A DNA stretch of 64,000 nt from Polaribacter sp. IC073 (GCF_007997075.1 NZ_VORS01000005.1:265880-329879), one strand, 5' to 3'. Numbered from the stretch's first letter, positions 7,565 to 16,580 are shown. Program-made: numbers and translations. The notes: generated by a model not told the origin, from the sequence alone.

Positions 7565-10500
7565 TTAAAAATTAAACCCTACTTTAAAACCTAAACTTCT
7601 GCTAGAAGCGTAACTCATATCTTCCACGCCGCTTACAAAACCGTTTCCTTGCACCGCCAATTGCTCGGGATCGAAATGCGGATTTTCAGTAATTACAAAT
7701 AAATTGTTTCCAATAAATGAGAAATTCATAGTAGAGGTGTCTTTCAATCCTAAAAAACCTTCAGTAATATTTAAAGTATAGCCCATAGAAAACTGACGTA
7801 ATTTTAAATAAGAAGCGTCGTACACATTATTTTCTTCGTGGTTTCTGTCATAAAATTGTCTGTAGTAACTTTCTGCAGAAACAGCAACGGTGTTCGATTG
7901 ACCGGTATTTACATTTAGTCCTTGTGCAACAATTCCTGCAGTTGGTCTGTTTGCAGTTTCTGCTAATTGACCACCAACATTTCCTAATGCTCTGGTTCTA
8001 GAAACAATTTCTCCTCCTTGTCTCCAATCGAATAAAAAGCTAGCTGTAAAATCTTTGTAAGTGAAACTGTTGTTCCATCCTAACGTAAAATCAGGATTGT
8101 AATTCCCTATTTTAATCAAATTGTTATTGGCTATAAAACGGCCATCATCATCTAACAGAAATTGTCCGTCTTCATTTTTCTGATATCCTGTTCCGTATAA
8201 ATCTCCCACGTGTCCGCCTTCTTCCACTTGAAACCAAACGGTCTGGTTTGCACTGTTGTAAATTCTGCTATACGCCAAAGTTAAGCGCCCTTCTTCTTGT
8301 GGTAAATCTTTAATGACTGATTTATTAGTTGCAAAATTAAAAATGGTATTCCATTTAAAAGCTGCGGTTTTAATAGGTGTTCCTCCTAAAATAATTTCAA
8401 CACCTGTTGTATTTACTTTTCCGCCATTGATAACTTGTTGGTTATACCCTGAAGAAATTGCAATGGGTAATGAAATAATTTGGTCTTTAGTTGTTGCATT
8501 GTAATACGTAAAATCGATATTTAATCGGTCTTTAAAGAAGCGAATGTCTGCTCCAAATTCATACGAAGTAGTGAGCTCTGGTTTTAAATTTGCATTCGGA
8601 ATAAAATCTTGATTGCTAAAAGTTGGTTGCCCGTTAAAGGTTGTCTGCGATACAAATGCACCCGATGTTTGATACGGATTTGTGTCATTACCAACCTGTG
8701 CAACACTTGCTCTTAATTTTGCAAATGAAATATTTTCTGGCAATGCTGTTAAGTTTGATACAATAAAACTCGTTGAAATAGACGGATAAAAGAAAGAGGT
8801 TCCGTCTACAGAAAAAGGAGTTGCCAATGCGCTAGACCAATCATTTCTTCCCGTAATATCTACATATAGATAGTTTTTATACCCCAGTTTTGCAATTCCG
8901 TATAAAGAATTAATTCTCTTTTTAGCATCAAACTGAAAAGCTTCAATTGGTGAAGCTGCATTGTTTAAACTAAAAATACCTGGTTGCGCCAAATTGGTGG
9001 TTTGTAGCTGTTTTGTGGATGCCGTTTGGTCTAATCGATTCCCTCCAAAAGAAGCATCAAAAGAAAATACACCAAAATTATTTTTATAATTCATTAAGAA
9101 ATCTGTATTTATTTCTCTGTAAAAAACATCATGTGCTGCATACGCGCCGTTTTTAAAACGATTCGAGCTAAAATGACGCTTAAACTTCCTTTTTTCTGAG
9201 GAATAATCCATTCCAGAACGCAAGGAAACACTTAAGTTGTCTGTAAATTTATGATTGATGGCAACGTTGCCAAAAAGACGATCTCTATTAAAAGAATTGG
9301 TGTTCTCTTTTAGTATAAAAAAAGGATTGTCAAAATAGGTATAATTAAAATTATATTGTTGCACGCCCTCTAAACCAGGTTGCCAATAGGCTCTTAAATT
9401 ATTAATGTTTAGAGATCTTGGACCCCAAGCAACCAAAGAATAATTTGCGTTTTCACTTCCATAACCGTTTGCAGGTCTATTATCACTGCTAGAATTTACG
9501 TAGTTCAAAGAAGTTGTAATTTTTGTTTTTTCAGTCGGATTAAAATTCATTTTTAAAGCCGCCGTTTTTCTGTCTAAATTTACCCCAGGAATGATAGACT
9601 CGCTTTCTAAATCGGTTAAAGATAAACGGTAAGAACCGCTGTTAAAACTATTTGTAATAGCAATATTATGAATGGTTGTAACCCCTGTTTGATAAAAATC
9701 TTTTAGATTATTAGGGTTCGATTTAAATAATGTTGGCGTAATAGATACATTATTATACAAAGAAGTATCTCCACCACGTATTGCTGTTCCGTCGGGCAAT
9801 GTTACCGGAGAATCAAATTGAGCAATGAAGTTTCCTGCATCTAATTTTGGTCCCCAAGAATAGGTAATTAAATCATTTGTTCCGCCACCTAAACCATCTA
9901 CGTATTCAAAATTACTTGCGTTTCCTTGTCCGTATGTATTTTGAAATTCTGGCAATCGAAAAGCACTATCAAAAGTAATAGAAGAATTGAGACTAACACC
10001 TAGGCCTTTTGTTTTACGTCCGTCTTTTGTTTTAATTACAATAACTCCGTTAGAAGCTCTTGTACCGTATAAAGCGGCTGCACTTGGGCCTTTTAAAACC
10101 GTTACAGATTCAATATCATCCGGGTTTACTTCCATGGCGCCATTTCCAAAATCTATTTCTTGAAAACCAGCAGCAGCTTCATTTGTAAAGTTAAAAACGG
10201 TGTTGTTGTTAATTGGCGTTCCATCAACCACAAAAAGCGGATTGTTATTAGAGAAAGAAGCTTCACCACGAATGGTTATTTTTGAGGACGAACCCACTCC
10301 TGTTGCGCCTTGAGAAATAGTTACCCCCGCTAATTTACCCGCTAAATTATCTAAAAAGTTGGGTGTTTTTACCTCCGTAAGTTCTGTTGCTTTTAGTTCT
10401 TGAACTACATACCCTAGCTCCTTGGTCTTTCTATTCACACCCAAAGCAGTAACTACAACTTCATTTAAACTGGTTTGTTGTTCGGTAAGTTCAATATTGA

Positions 10501-10756
10501 TTTGTGTTTGATTTTCAACCTTTATTTTCTGAGTTTGATAGCCTAAATACGTAAATGTTAAAAACTGATTTTCATCTAAAACGGCAATTGTGTAAAATCC
10601 GTCTAAATTAGAAGTTGTTCCGTATTTTGTAGATGAAATATTCACCGAAGAAAGTATTTTACCTGTGTCTTTATCGGTGATAGTACCGGTAATTGTTATT
10701 TGTGAAAAACTGATGCTTGTAAATAGCAACAAAATCCACATAGAAATGTCTTTCAT
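7565..10756 (-). CDS. SusC/RagA-family TonB-linked outer-membrane transporter
   Basis: This 1063-residue protein has a signal peptide (to about residue 18), a carboxypeptidase-like beta domain (ITGTITDKDTGKILSSVNI onward to about residue 95), and a TonB-box region ending LNEVVVTALG. The plug follows, with the SusC hallmarks NPLFVVDGTPI and GPSAAALYGTRASNGVIVIKTK, and then a long beta-barrel ending in an aromatic residue (VGFNF). SusC transporters take up ligands bound by SusD using TonB/ExbBD energy. It is followed after 10 bp by its SusD partner. Being embedded between arsS and arsM suggests uptake of, or interaction with, organoarsenic compounds such as algal arsenosugars; this is inferred from position only. 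Confidence 0.92.
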   Translation of the reverse strand: MKDISMWILLLFTSISFSQITITGTITDKDTGKILSSVNISSTKYGTTSNLDGFYTIAVLDENQFLTFTYLGYQTQKIKVENQTQINIELTEQQTSLNEVVVTALGVNRKTKELGYVVQELKATELTEVKTPNFLDNLAGKLAGVTISQGATGVGSSSKITIRGEASFSNNNPLFVVDGTPINNNTVFNFTNEAAAGFQEIDFGNGAMEVNPDDIESVTVLKGPSAAALYGTRASNGVIVIKTKDGRKTKGLGVSLNSSITFDSAFRLPEFQNTYGQGNASNFEYVDGLGGGTNDLITYSWGPKLDAGNFIAQFDSPVTLPDGTAIRGGDTSLYNNVSITPTLFKSNPNNLKDFYQTGVTTIHNIAITNSFNSGSYRLSLTDLESESIIPGVNLDRKTAALKMNFNPTEKTKITTSLNYVNSSSDNRPANGYGSENANYSLVAWGPRSLNINNLRAYWQPGLEGVQQYNFNYTYFDNPFFILKENTNSFNRDRLFGNVAINHKFTDNLSVSLRSGMDYSSEKRKFKRHFSSNRFKNGAYAAHDVFYREINTDFLMNYKNNFGVFSFDASFGGNRLDQTASTKQLQTTNLAQPGIFSLNNAASPIEAFQFDAKKRINSLYGIAKLGYKNYLYVDITGRNDWSSALATPFSVDGTSFFYPSISTSFIVSNLTALPENISFAKLRASVAQVGNDTNPYQTSGAFVSQTTFNGQPTFSNQDFIPNANLKPELTTSYEFGADIRFFKDRLNIDFTYYNATTKDQIISLPIAISSGYNQQVINGGKVNTTGVEIILGGTPIKTAAFKWNTIFNFATNKSVIKDLPQEEGRLTLAYSRIYNSANQTVWFQVEEGGHVGDLYGTGYQKNEDGQFLLDDDGRFIANNNLIKIGNYNPDFTLGWNNSFTYKDFTASFLFDWRQGGEIVSRTRALGNVGGQLAETANRPTAGIVAQGLNVNTGQSNTVAVSAESYYRQFYDRNHEENNVYDASYLKLRQFSMGYTLNITEGFLGLKDTSTMNFSFIGNNLFVITENPHFDPEQLAVQGNGFVSGVEDMSYASSRSLGFKVGFNF

Positions 10757-10941
10757 GTAGTCATCATTTGTGTAAAAATATTTTTTAACCTAAACAGAAG
10801 TCTGTTCGAGCGCAGTTGAGAATTTCTCATTTAAGAACAGCACCTTTCTATAAACAGCGTTTGTACTTTCTAGCAAATAAGTATTTGATTTCAGTAATGC
10901 TCAAGAGGCTAAGTGTGCTGAGAGATAATTCTAAAAATTAG

Positions 10942-11619
10942 TTACGCAAAAATAATTGGAGAACCTTTGTTTAAGTTCTTAGAAAATGAAGTTTTTAATA
11001 TTGAGAAACCTTCTTCAAAAAAAGTACTTCTAAAAGTGAAGTCTAATTTTTGTAAAAGTTTTAAGATTGATAGCGGAATTGCTTTAAAACTATTTAAGAT
11101 AAATTGAATATCTTCCTTAGAATCAAGATCACTTAGCAATTCTAAAAACTGAACCTCTAAATTTTGAGCAGTTGCTATGTTGGCAATTTTTTTATGTAAA
11201 CGATTGGTTTGCCAAGGTAGTTTTATGAAATTTTCTTTATGAAATTGGGCCTTTTTAATTCCCATTAAATAAAAACCACCATCTTTAGAAGGGCCTAAAA
11301 CGACATCTTTTGTTTCTAGTTGCTGTAAAGTGGCTACTAAATGATGTGTTTTTAAATGCGGTGTATCATTACCTATGGTAATTACCTTATCAAAACCTTT
11401 TTTGAAAATAGTATCAATAGCATTCGAAAAACGTTCTCCGAAAGAGTTTCCTACTTGTTGTTTTTCTGAAATATGAAAATATTCAATTCCAGATTTTTCT
11501 ACCGTTTTTAAGGTTTGGGTATTCAATGCAGAAAAAACTTCCGTAGAAAGAAAAGACTTTCTTTCTACTTCTTTTTCCGCAGAATTCGCAAAAATTAATA
11601 TGGCAGTTTTTTTATTCAT
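10942..11619 (-). CDS. Second DUF2064 (TIGR04282-like) transferase
   Basis: The 225-residue protein keeps the DUF2064 signature ITIGNDTPHL and GPSKDGGFYLMG, matching IGSDLYDL and GPAEDGGYYLLG of the paralogue at 1595-2215. Its N-terminal loop is weaker (ILIFANSAEKEVERKSF instead of the NPxxGxxKTRL type), so nucleotide binding may differ. A C-terminal extension of about 50 residues is basic and not typical. Its start is only 3 bp after the stop of arsS, so the two are surely co-transcribed. Two DUF2064 genes in one locus could mean consecutive transfer steps, or one active and one accessory copy. Confidence 0.75.
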   Translation of the reverse strand: MNKKTAILIFANSAEKEVERKSFLSTEVFSALNTQTLKTVEKSGIEYFHISEKQQVGNSFGERFSNAIDTIFKKGFDKVITIGNDTPHLKTHHLVATLQQLETKDVVLGPSKDGGFYLMGIKKAQFHKENFIKLPWQTNRLHKKIANIATAQNLEVQFLELLSDLDSKEDIQFILNSFKAIPLSILKLLQKLDFTFRSTFFEEGFSILKTSFSKNLNKGSPIIFA

Positions 11620-11622
11620 AGA

Positions 11623-12678
11623 TTACACAACAACTCCTTGACAACTACTTCCTGCACCAGCAGTACAACCGTAACAATGCTGATTTATAATAATGTTTCT
11701 GTCTTGTAACAACTCTTCATTATAAGCTGAAATGTGCTTCACTTTACTAGCTACCTTTAGATTTAACATTTGATTGAAATCACAATCGTACAACCAACCA
11801 TCCCAACTAATTGAAATGGTGTTTGTACACATTACGTTTTCTACAGCAGTAGGGTTGTAGGCATCTAATAACGAATGCATGTAATCTTCATAATTATCTG
11901 ATGCAATTAAGTAATCTAAAAAACGACTAATTGGTAAGTTTGTAATGGCAAAAAGTTGGTGAAAATCGATGTCAAATTCAGTTTTTAACGCTTTTTTAAA
12001 ATCGTTTTGTAACGCCATTTGATCTCCAGGTAAAAATGCTCCAGAAGGATTATAGACCAAATCTAATTTTAAATCTGACCCCTCTAAACCATAACCAATC
12101 GCATTTAATTCTTGTAATGCTTTAATAGATTTATCGAAAACACCATCTCCACGCTGCTTGTCCGTTTTTCCACGTGTCCAATGGGGCATAGAAGAAACAA
12201 CATGTACTCCGTGTTTTTTGAAAAATTCAGGCAAATCGTAATACTTCTTGTTGGCTCTAATAATTGTTAAATTAGAACGGACAATAAAATCTTTAATTCC
12301 TGCTTTGGATGCTTCTTCTACAAACCATCTAAAATTCGGATTCATTTCTGGCGCGCCACCTGTTAAATCTAATGTGTGTGCTTCCGTTTTTTTAATAACG
12401 TCTAAACACTGTTGCATGGTTTCTTTGGTCATGATTTCTTTACGATCTGGCCCCGCGTCTACATGGCAATGTCCGCAAACTTGGTTACACATATACCCCA
12501 AGTTTATTTGCAGAATTTCTAATTTTTTAGGACGCAGAGGAAAATGACCTGTTTCTTTTATTTTTTCAGCAAATGTTGGCAATTCTCCGTTTGCGAAAAT
12601 TCCGCCTGAAAGAATTTCCATTTGACGAGACGTTTTTGCAATGTCGTTATTTCTTGCTTTTAGTGATTTTGTAACCAT
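11623..12678 (-). CDS. arsS: Arsenosugar biosynthesis radical SAM protein ArsS
   Basis: The 351-residue protein has the radical SAM cluster motif CNQVCGHC (Cys64, Cys68, Cys71), the SAM-binding segment DLTGGAPEMNP, and a C-terminal Cys-rich tail (NQHCYGCTAGAGSSCQG; Cys335, Cys338, Cys346) that probably holds an extra Fe-S cluster. It fits the family formerly called rSAM_SeCys (TIGR04167), now ArsS. Work on cyanobacteria indicates that ArsS attaches the 5'-deoxyadenosyl group of SAM to dimethylated arsenic. Some homologues use selenocysteine in the tail; here a plain Cys version ends in TAA. It lies 3 bp ahead of a DUF2064 gene. Confidence 0.9.
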   Translation of the reverse strand: MVTKSLKARNNDIAKTSRQMEILSGGIFANGELPTFAEKIKETGHFPLRPKKLEILQINLGYMCNQVCGHCHVDAGPDRKEIMTKETMQQCLDVIKKTEAHTLDLTGGAPEMNPNFRWFVEEASKAGIKDFIVRSNLTIIRANKKYYDLPEFFKKHGVHVVSSMPHWTRGKTDKQRGDGVFDKSIKALQELNAIGYGLEGSDLKLDLVYNPSGAFLPGDQMALQNDFKKALKTEFDIDFHQLFAITNLPISRFLDYLIASDNYEDYMHSLLDAYNPTAVENVMCTNTISISWDGWLYDCDFNQMLNLKVASKVKHISAYNEELLQDRNIIINQHCYGCTAGAGSSCQGVVV

Positions 12679-12957
12679 TTTTTTTATAGTTCTCTGTATT
12701 CAGTTGCAGTAAACCGTTTCTTAGGAATTCCCTTAAAACTATTTGCGCTTTTAAATACAATTCATTTTTTAATGTAAACCTAACTTTCTATTTGCTTTAC
12801 TTATCTACGTAGAAAATTGTGGTTTGGTTTTATACTAAATCTAAGTTAAACAGCTGAATGTCTCACAGAGCCTGTTGAAGTATTTCTTTAATAAAGACTT
12901 AATTCTCAAGAGGTTTTTGGTTCTTCTAATGATCCTATCGGTAAATTATTAGCAAGA
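12679..12957. other. Intergenic region upstream of arsS, no gene seen
   Basis: This AT-rich stretch has stop codons in all frames and no convincing hairpin terminator. It leads into the 46-bp repeat array. It should hold the arsS promoter, but no clear TAnnTTTG element was found at a good distance. Confidence 0.5.
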
Positions 12958-13211
12958 GATCCTTCGTTCCTGAGGATAAGCAGTCTGTGAATTCTTATTT
13001 AGAGGTCCTTCGTTCCTCAGGATAAGCAGTCTGTGAATTCTTATCTAGAGATCCTTCGTTCCTCAGGATAAGCAGTCTGTGAATTCTTATCTAGAGGTCC
13101 TTCGTTCCTCAGGATAAGCAGTCTGTGAATTCTTATCTAGAGATCCTTCGTTCCTCAGGATAAGCAGTCTGTGAATTCTTATCTAGAGATCCTTCGTTCC
13201 TCAGGATAAGC
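12958..13211. repeat. 46-bp tandem repeat array, five and a half copies
   Basis: Units begin with GATCC or GGTCC at 12958, 13004, 13050, 13096, 13142 and 13188, spaced exactly 46 bp, with only a few substitutions. Each unit contains ATCCTTCGTTCCTCAGGAT, whose ends are complementary (ATCC/GGAT), and then a constant AAGCAGTCTGTGAATTC segment. There are no variable spacers, so this is not a CRISPR array. It separates arsS from the upstream CMD-family gene inside the arsenic locus. Near-identity of the copies suggests recent expansion. Confidence 0.92.
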
Positions 13212-13253
13212 GACCTCTAAAATTTTGCCCCAAAAGGCAAAATTAGAGTCTGC

Positions 13254-13589
13254 TTACATTTCTAATTTATCCACTTTATTCATCATTTGAACTCCGTGTA
13301 CCAACGTTGCACCACTTTTAATGGCAGCACCCACATGAATTGCTTCCATCATTTGTTCTTTGGTAACACCGCGTTGCAAACTGTCTTTGGTGTAGGCGTC
13401 TATGCAATACGGACATTGTTCTGTGTGTGCAACTGCCAATGCGATTAAAGATTTTTCGCGCGCCGTTAAAGCACCTTCTTCAAAAACTTTACCATAATAG
13501 TCAAAAAACTTGTTTCCAAGATCTTCGCTCCATTCTGTAATTTTTCCGAATTTTCTTAAATCGGCAGCATCGTAATATGTTTTAGACAT
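13254..13589 (-). CDS. Arsenosugar biosynthesis-associated peroxidase-like protein (CMD/AhpD family)
   Basis: The 111-residue protein is a compact carboxymuconolactone decarboxylase/AhpD-like helical protein. The redox motif is EQCPYCIDAYTK (Cys59 and Cys62, CxxC), preceded by LTAREKSLIALAVA and followed by AIHVGAAIKSGATLVHG with conserved His. AhpD-type CxxC pairs reduce peroxides or disulfides. Members of this subgroup are repeatedly found beside ArsS and ArsM and carry the arsenosugar-associated name, though their step is unknown. A role in redox control of As(III)/As(V) intermediates fits. It is 38 bp downstream of the DUF547 gene. Confidence 0.85.
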   Translation of the reverse strand: MSKTYYDAADLRKFGKITEWSEDLGNKFFDYYGKVFEEGALTAREKSLIALAVAHTEQCPYCIDAYTKDSLQRGVTKEQMMEAIHVGAAIKSGATLVHGVQMMNKVDKLEM

Positions 13590-13627
13590 TTGTATCTTTT
13601 ATGAAATTAAAAGTGAAAGATAATAAT

Positions 13628-14338
13628 TTATTTATCGTTTAAAGACCAGTCATATCTTAAATACCTAATTTTAGCTTTCGGACTTATTTTTATTTCTGAA
13701 TAGGTATTTAAATAATCGACAACGGTACCCTTTTTAGTGAAATCATCTTTAAACCAATCGAAAATTGAAGAGATTTGAACGTTCTTAGTGGAAATTTTAT
13801 TTCTTGTTGCATCGTTAACAAACGTTTTCATTAATTTTTCTAAAGTAGCGTCTACATTTTCTTCAGTAAAAGCCTTGTTTTCTAGTTTCGGACAAGAACC
13901 AGAAGCGCAATTTACGCCCACATGAATTCTGGGGTCGAACAACGTTTTACGTAAAATTTCATGTTCTATATAATCTAAAGTGTAGGTTTTGCCACCCACT
14001 CTTGCAAAAGGAATTTTCCAAGCAGTTTTTCCGCCTTCTTTAATAGCTGTAATGCTTTTTAGAGGGTAATTTTCTAAGATAATTTTAATGGTGTAGGCGT
14101 TGTAAGCGTTCATCCAAAAAGCTTTTTGTTTGTTTTCTGACCAAGAAACCGCTGGAGTTCTTTTCTCTACATAAGAAAGGTACCTGTCTAACTTCGCTTC
14201 CTCACTTTTAAAAGCGTTGTAATCTACCCTTCCTTGGTTGGTAACGTGCTTTTGTAATAAATTATTAAAAATTGAAGTCTGTGCGTTTCCTTGCGAGAAG
14301 TAAAGTAGCATTGTACATAATAAAAGTATTTTTTTCAT
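13628..14338 (-). CDS. Secreted DUF547 protein
   Basis: The 236-residue protein has a signal peptide (to about residue 19, GNAQ) and the DUF547 core: FWMNAYNAYTIKIIL, HEILRKTLFDPRIHVGVNCASGSCPKL and IFDWFKDDF. The SCP and HVGVNC segments with nearby Asp/His look enzyme-like, and the domain has been compared with transglutaminase-type folds, but no reaction is established. It is the first gene of the minus-strand run that continues into the CMD protein and arsS, and DUF547 genes are frequent companions of arsenosugar loci. It is probably periplasmic. Confidence 0.82.
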   Translation of the reverse strand: MKKILLLCTMLLYFSQGNAQTSIFNNLLQKHVTNQGRVDYNAFKSEEAKLDRYLSYVEKRTPAVSWSENKQKAFWMNAYNAYTIKIILENYPLKSITAIKEGGKTAWKIPFARVGGKTYTLDYIEHEILRKTLFDPRIHVGVNCASGSCPKLENKAFTEENVDATLEKLMKTFVNDATRNKISTKNVQISSIFDWFKDDFTKKGTVVDYLNTYSEIKISPKAKIRYLRYDWSLNDK

Positions 14339-14483
14339 TGGTGTGCGATTTCTGTTTTTTTAGACGAAACCTTTTACTATTGATTACAAAAGAGCCTCTA
14401 AATTTTCTTTATTTGTTGATGCTTTTTAAAGGTAGCTTCTAAATATGCTCTTCCTTTGAGGATGTTATTGGTTTGCAAACAAG

Positions 14484-14562
14484 TTTAGCCCCGATTGAAG
14501 CAATTGTTTGAGCTCTTTTTATTTTTATAAAAAAGCGAGTGCGAAAAGCGGGATTAGCTTCA
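14484..14562. repeat. Dispersed hairpin repeat, type A (copy 1)
   Basis: The copy starts TTTAGCCCCGATTGAAGC, has a T-rich/A-rich central hairpin and ends AAAGCGGGATTAGCTTC. The reverse complement of 35022-35110 is a close second copy, and more diverged copies lie at 26991-27125 and 55159-55269. It lies between the divergent DUF547 and fabD genes. The central stem followed by a T-run could act in termination. Confidence 0.8.
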
Positions 14563-14574
14563 AATAAAAATGAT

Positions 14575-14582
14575 TATTTTTG
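14575..14582 (+). promoter_or_regulatory. fabD promoter -7 element
   Basis: TATTTTTG matches the Bacteroidota -7 consensus TAnnTTTG and lies 42 bp before the fabD ATG, directly after the type A repeat. Confidence 0.6.
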
Positions 14583-14624
14583 CCGAGAATTAAACGAATA
14601 AACAACGACACAAATACATAATTT

Positions 14625-15512
14625 ATGAAAGCATATATTTTTCCGGGTCAAGGAGCACAATTTACAGGAATGGGATTGGATTTGTACGAAAGTTCTGCAT
14701 TGGCGCAAGAATATTTTGAAAAAGCAAACGATATTTTAGGGTTTTCTATCACCGACATTATGTTTGAAGGAGCTGCAGAACAGTTGAAAGAAACGAAAGT
14801 TACGCAACCAGCAATTTTCTTACATTCGGTGATTTTAGCAAAAGTTTTAGGAGAAGATTTTAAACCAGAAATGGTTGCAGGACATTCTTTAGGGGAATTA
14901 TCTGCATTGGTTGCAAACGGAGTTTTATCTTTTGAAGACGGATTAAAATTGGTTTCTAAACGAGCTTTGGCAATGCAAAAAGCATGTGAAATTGCACCTT
15001 CTACCATGGCGGCAGTTTTAGGATTGGCAGACAATATTGTAGAAGAGACTTGTGCAGAAATTGATGGAATAGTAGTTGCTGCGAATTACAACTGTCCGGG
15101 GCAATTAGTAATTTCTGGTGAAATTACTGCGGTTGAAAAAGCGTGTGAAGTCTTAATAGAAAAAGGAGCTAAAAGAGCCATTTTACTGCCTGTTGGTGGC
15201 GCATTTCACTCCCCAATGATGGAGCCTGCAAGAGAAGAGTTGGCTGCAGCCATTGAAGAAACGGTATTTAGCGAGCCTATTTGCCCAGTGTATCAAAATG
15301 TTACGGCTAGTGCGGTTACAAATGCAGATGAAATTAAGAAAAATTTAATGCTTCAATTAACGGCGCCAGTAAGATGGACGCAGTCGATACAAGCAATGAT
15401 TGCCGATGGTGGAACTGAATTTATCGAAGTTGGACCTGGTAAAGTTTTACAAGGTTTAATGCGTAAAATTGATAGGTCTGTTGCCGCTAGTGGAGCTACT
15501 TTGGCAGAATAA
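14625..15512 (+). CDS. fabD: Malonyl-CoA:ACP transacylase
   Basis: The 295-residue protein transfers malonyl groups from CoA to acyl carrier protein for fatty acid synthesis in the cytoplasm. It shows FPGQGAQ (6-12), TQPAIFLHS, the nucleophile elbow GHSLGE with Ser88, Arg113 in SKRALAMQ, and GGAFHSPMM with catalytic His195. Its length is normal for FabD. It stands alone rather than in a fab operon, with its own promoter at 14575 and a strong terminator at 15535. Confidence 0.95.
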   Translation: MKAYIFPGQGAQFTGMGLDLYESSALAQEYFEKANDILGFSITDIMFEGAAEQLKETKVTQPAIFLHSVILAKVLGEDFKPEMVAGHSLGELSALVANGVLSFEDGLKLVSKRALAMQKACEIAPSTMAAVLGLADNIVEETCAEIDGIVVAANYNCPGQLVISGEITAVEKACEVLIEKGAKRAILLPVGGAFHSPMMEPAREELAAAIEETVFSEPICPVYQNVTASAVTNADEIKKNLMLQLTAPVRWTQSIQAMIADGGTEFIEVGPGKVLQGLMRKIDRSVAASGATLAE

Positions 15513-15534
15513 TTTTATTATATAGTTATAAAAG

Positions 15535-15567
15535 AAAAAACGAACTTGTGAGAGTTCGTTTTTTTTT
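15535..15567 (+). terminator. Terminator of fabD
   Basis: CGAACT and AGTTCG form a stem flanked by A-run and T-run (15535-15567), about 25 bp after the fabD stop. The A/T flanks make it bidirectional in form. Confidence 0.85.
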
Positions 15568-15590
15568 ATGATTGATTTTTTTTTGGTTTT

Positions 15591-15722
15591 GTTGAGGTTG
15601 TTGTATATGGTTTGTTGGGTGTTTAAGCGGTGAAACTTATGAATAAAAACCGAACAAAGAAAGTCCTAAAGGACTTTTATAAATTGGCTAAAATTAGCAA
15701 TTAATTATACACGGTGCTATGA
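15591..15722 (-). repeat. Dispersed ~130-bp intergenic repeat, type B (copy 1)
   Basis: The sequence includes TTGTATATGGTTTG, GTGTTTAAGCGGTGAAA, AGAAAGTCCTAAAGGACTTT and TTAGCAATTAATTATACACG in that order. The same ordered landmarks occur at 60426-60558, 62230-62363 and 63354-63490. Like those copies it lies just 3' of a minus-strand gene, here the gene ending at 15787. Strand is given relative to that gene. Confidence 0.75.
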
Positions 15723-15786
15723 GGTTTTTTACTTTTATAGGACAGTTATTATAGTTACTAACCATATAAAAATATTGTGTAATATT

Positions 15787-16176
15787 TTATCTTTTTCCAA
15801 AATAAATGTTTTTTATAACCTCTCCTGTAAAATCATCTTTTTCTTCAACAGTCGTATATACTATTTTAGCACCTCTAGTCACAGTGATTCTATAATCTTT
15901 TGTTTTTAATAGAAATTCAGTATCGCTAACCTCTACAGTGCCAGTAAAAACTTTTGTAAATTTAGAAGTCCCAATAAGTTTATTCATAGCTTTACTATTC
16001 CCTTTAATTAATTTAACAGTTATTGAGTCTTGATACACTATAGTTTCAAATACCATATTGGGTGTTGTGTAGCCTTTTAGAATCCAATTTTCAGTTTGTA
16101 CAGAATCTAAAATCTCTACTTGTGCAGATGAAGCTAAACTAATTAAACCTATTAGTATTAATAATATTTTTCTCAT
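15787..16176 (-). CDS. Small secreted protein of unknown function
   Basis: The 129-residue protein begins with a clear signal peptide (MRKILLILIGLISLASSAQ) and continues as a beta-rich soluble domain without cysteines. No family was recognised. It is a single gene followed by a type B repeat, an arrangement shared with the short unknown genes at 62-64 kb. The predicted location is periplasmic or secreted. Confidence 0.6.
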   Translation of the reverse strand: MRKILLILIGLISLASSAQVEILDSVQTENWILKGYTTPNMVFETIVYQDSITVKLIKGNSKAMNKLIGTSKFTKVFTGTVEVSDTEFLLKTKDYRITVTRGAKIVYTTVEEKDDFTGEVIKNIYFGKR

Positions 16177-16501
16177 AATTCTATATTTGGTTGTTAAATT
16201 TATTTATCATTCTGATTTCGTTAGTTAAGATAGTATTCGTGTTTAGGTTTGTGAATTATTAATTAATCGTTTTTCAATGCTTGGATTCAATGTTCTACTT
16301 AAATTACACACAACTCTAATGATATAAAATCGTTTCATTGTTTTATATTAGAAGTGAACGAAGTTAGCTTTTTAAAAACATAGAAACAAACTAAATTGGT
16401 TCTTTAGTGGTTGTTTTAACTTCTATTGTTTGTAACAATGATTGCGGCTATTTCGAGACTTTACTACTAGTTTAATGTTTTGGTGGAGTAATTTATAAAA
16501 C
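16177..16501. other. Intergenic region, no gene seen
   Basis: This AT-rich stretch lies between the small secreted protein gene and the terminator of the M16 protease gene. No reading frame, RNA gene or clear repeat was found. Confidence 0.5.
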
Positions 16502-16542
16502 AAAAAAAATCCCAATTTCAAATTTGAAATTGAGACTTTTTT
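16502..16542 (-). terminator. Terminator of the M16 protease gene
   Basis: CAATTTCAAATTTGAAATTG (16513-16532) is a perfect inverted repeat flanked by an A-run and a T-run, 40 bp beyond the stop of the M16 gene. Confidence 0.85.
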
Positions 16543-16580
16543 ATTTGTTACTGTTTGAAGAGAGTTGCTAATTAAAGGTT

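Noticed and set aside
6115..10756. Polysaccharide utilisation locus
   Set aside because: The SusC/SusD pair has no glycoside hydrolase, lyase, sulfatase or hybrid sensor nearby; all neighbours fit arsenic metabolism.
11623..12678. Selenocysteine form of ArsS
   Set aside because: The Cys-rich tail is complete without an in-frame TGA, and the gene ends in TAA.
12958..13211. Possible CRISPR array
   Set aside because: The whole 46-bp unit is repeated with no variable spacers, and no cas genes are near.
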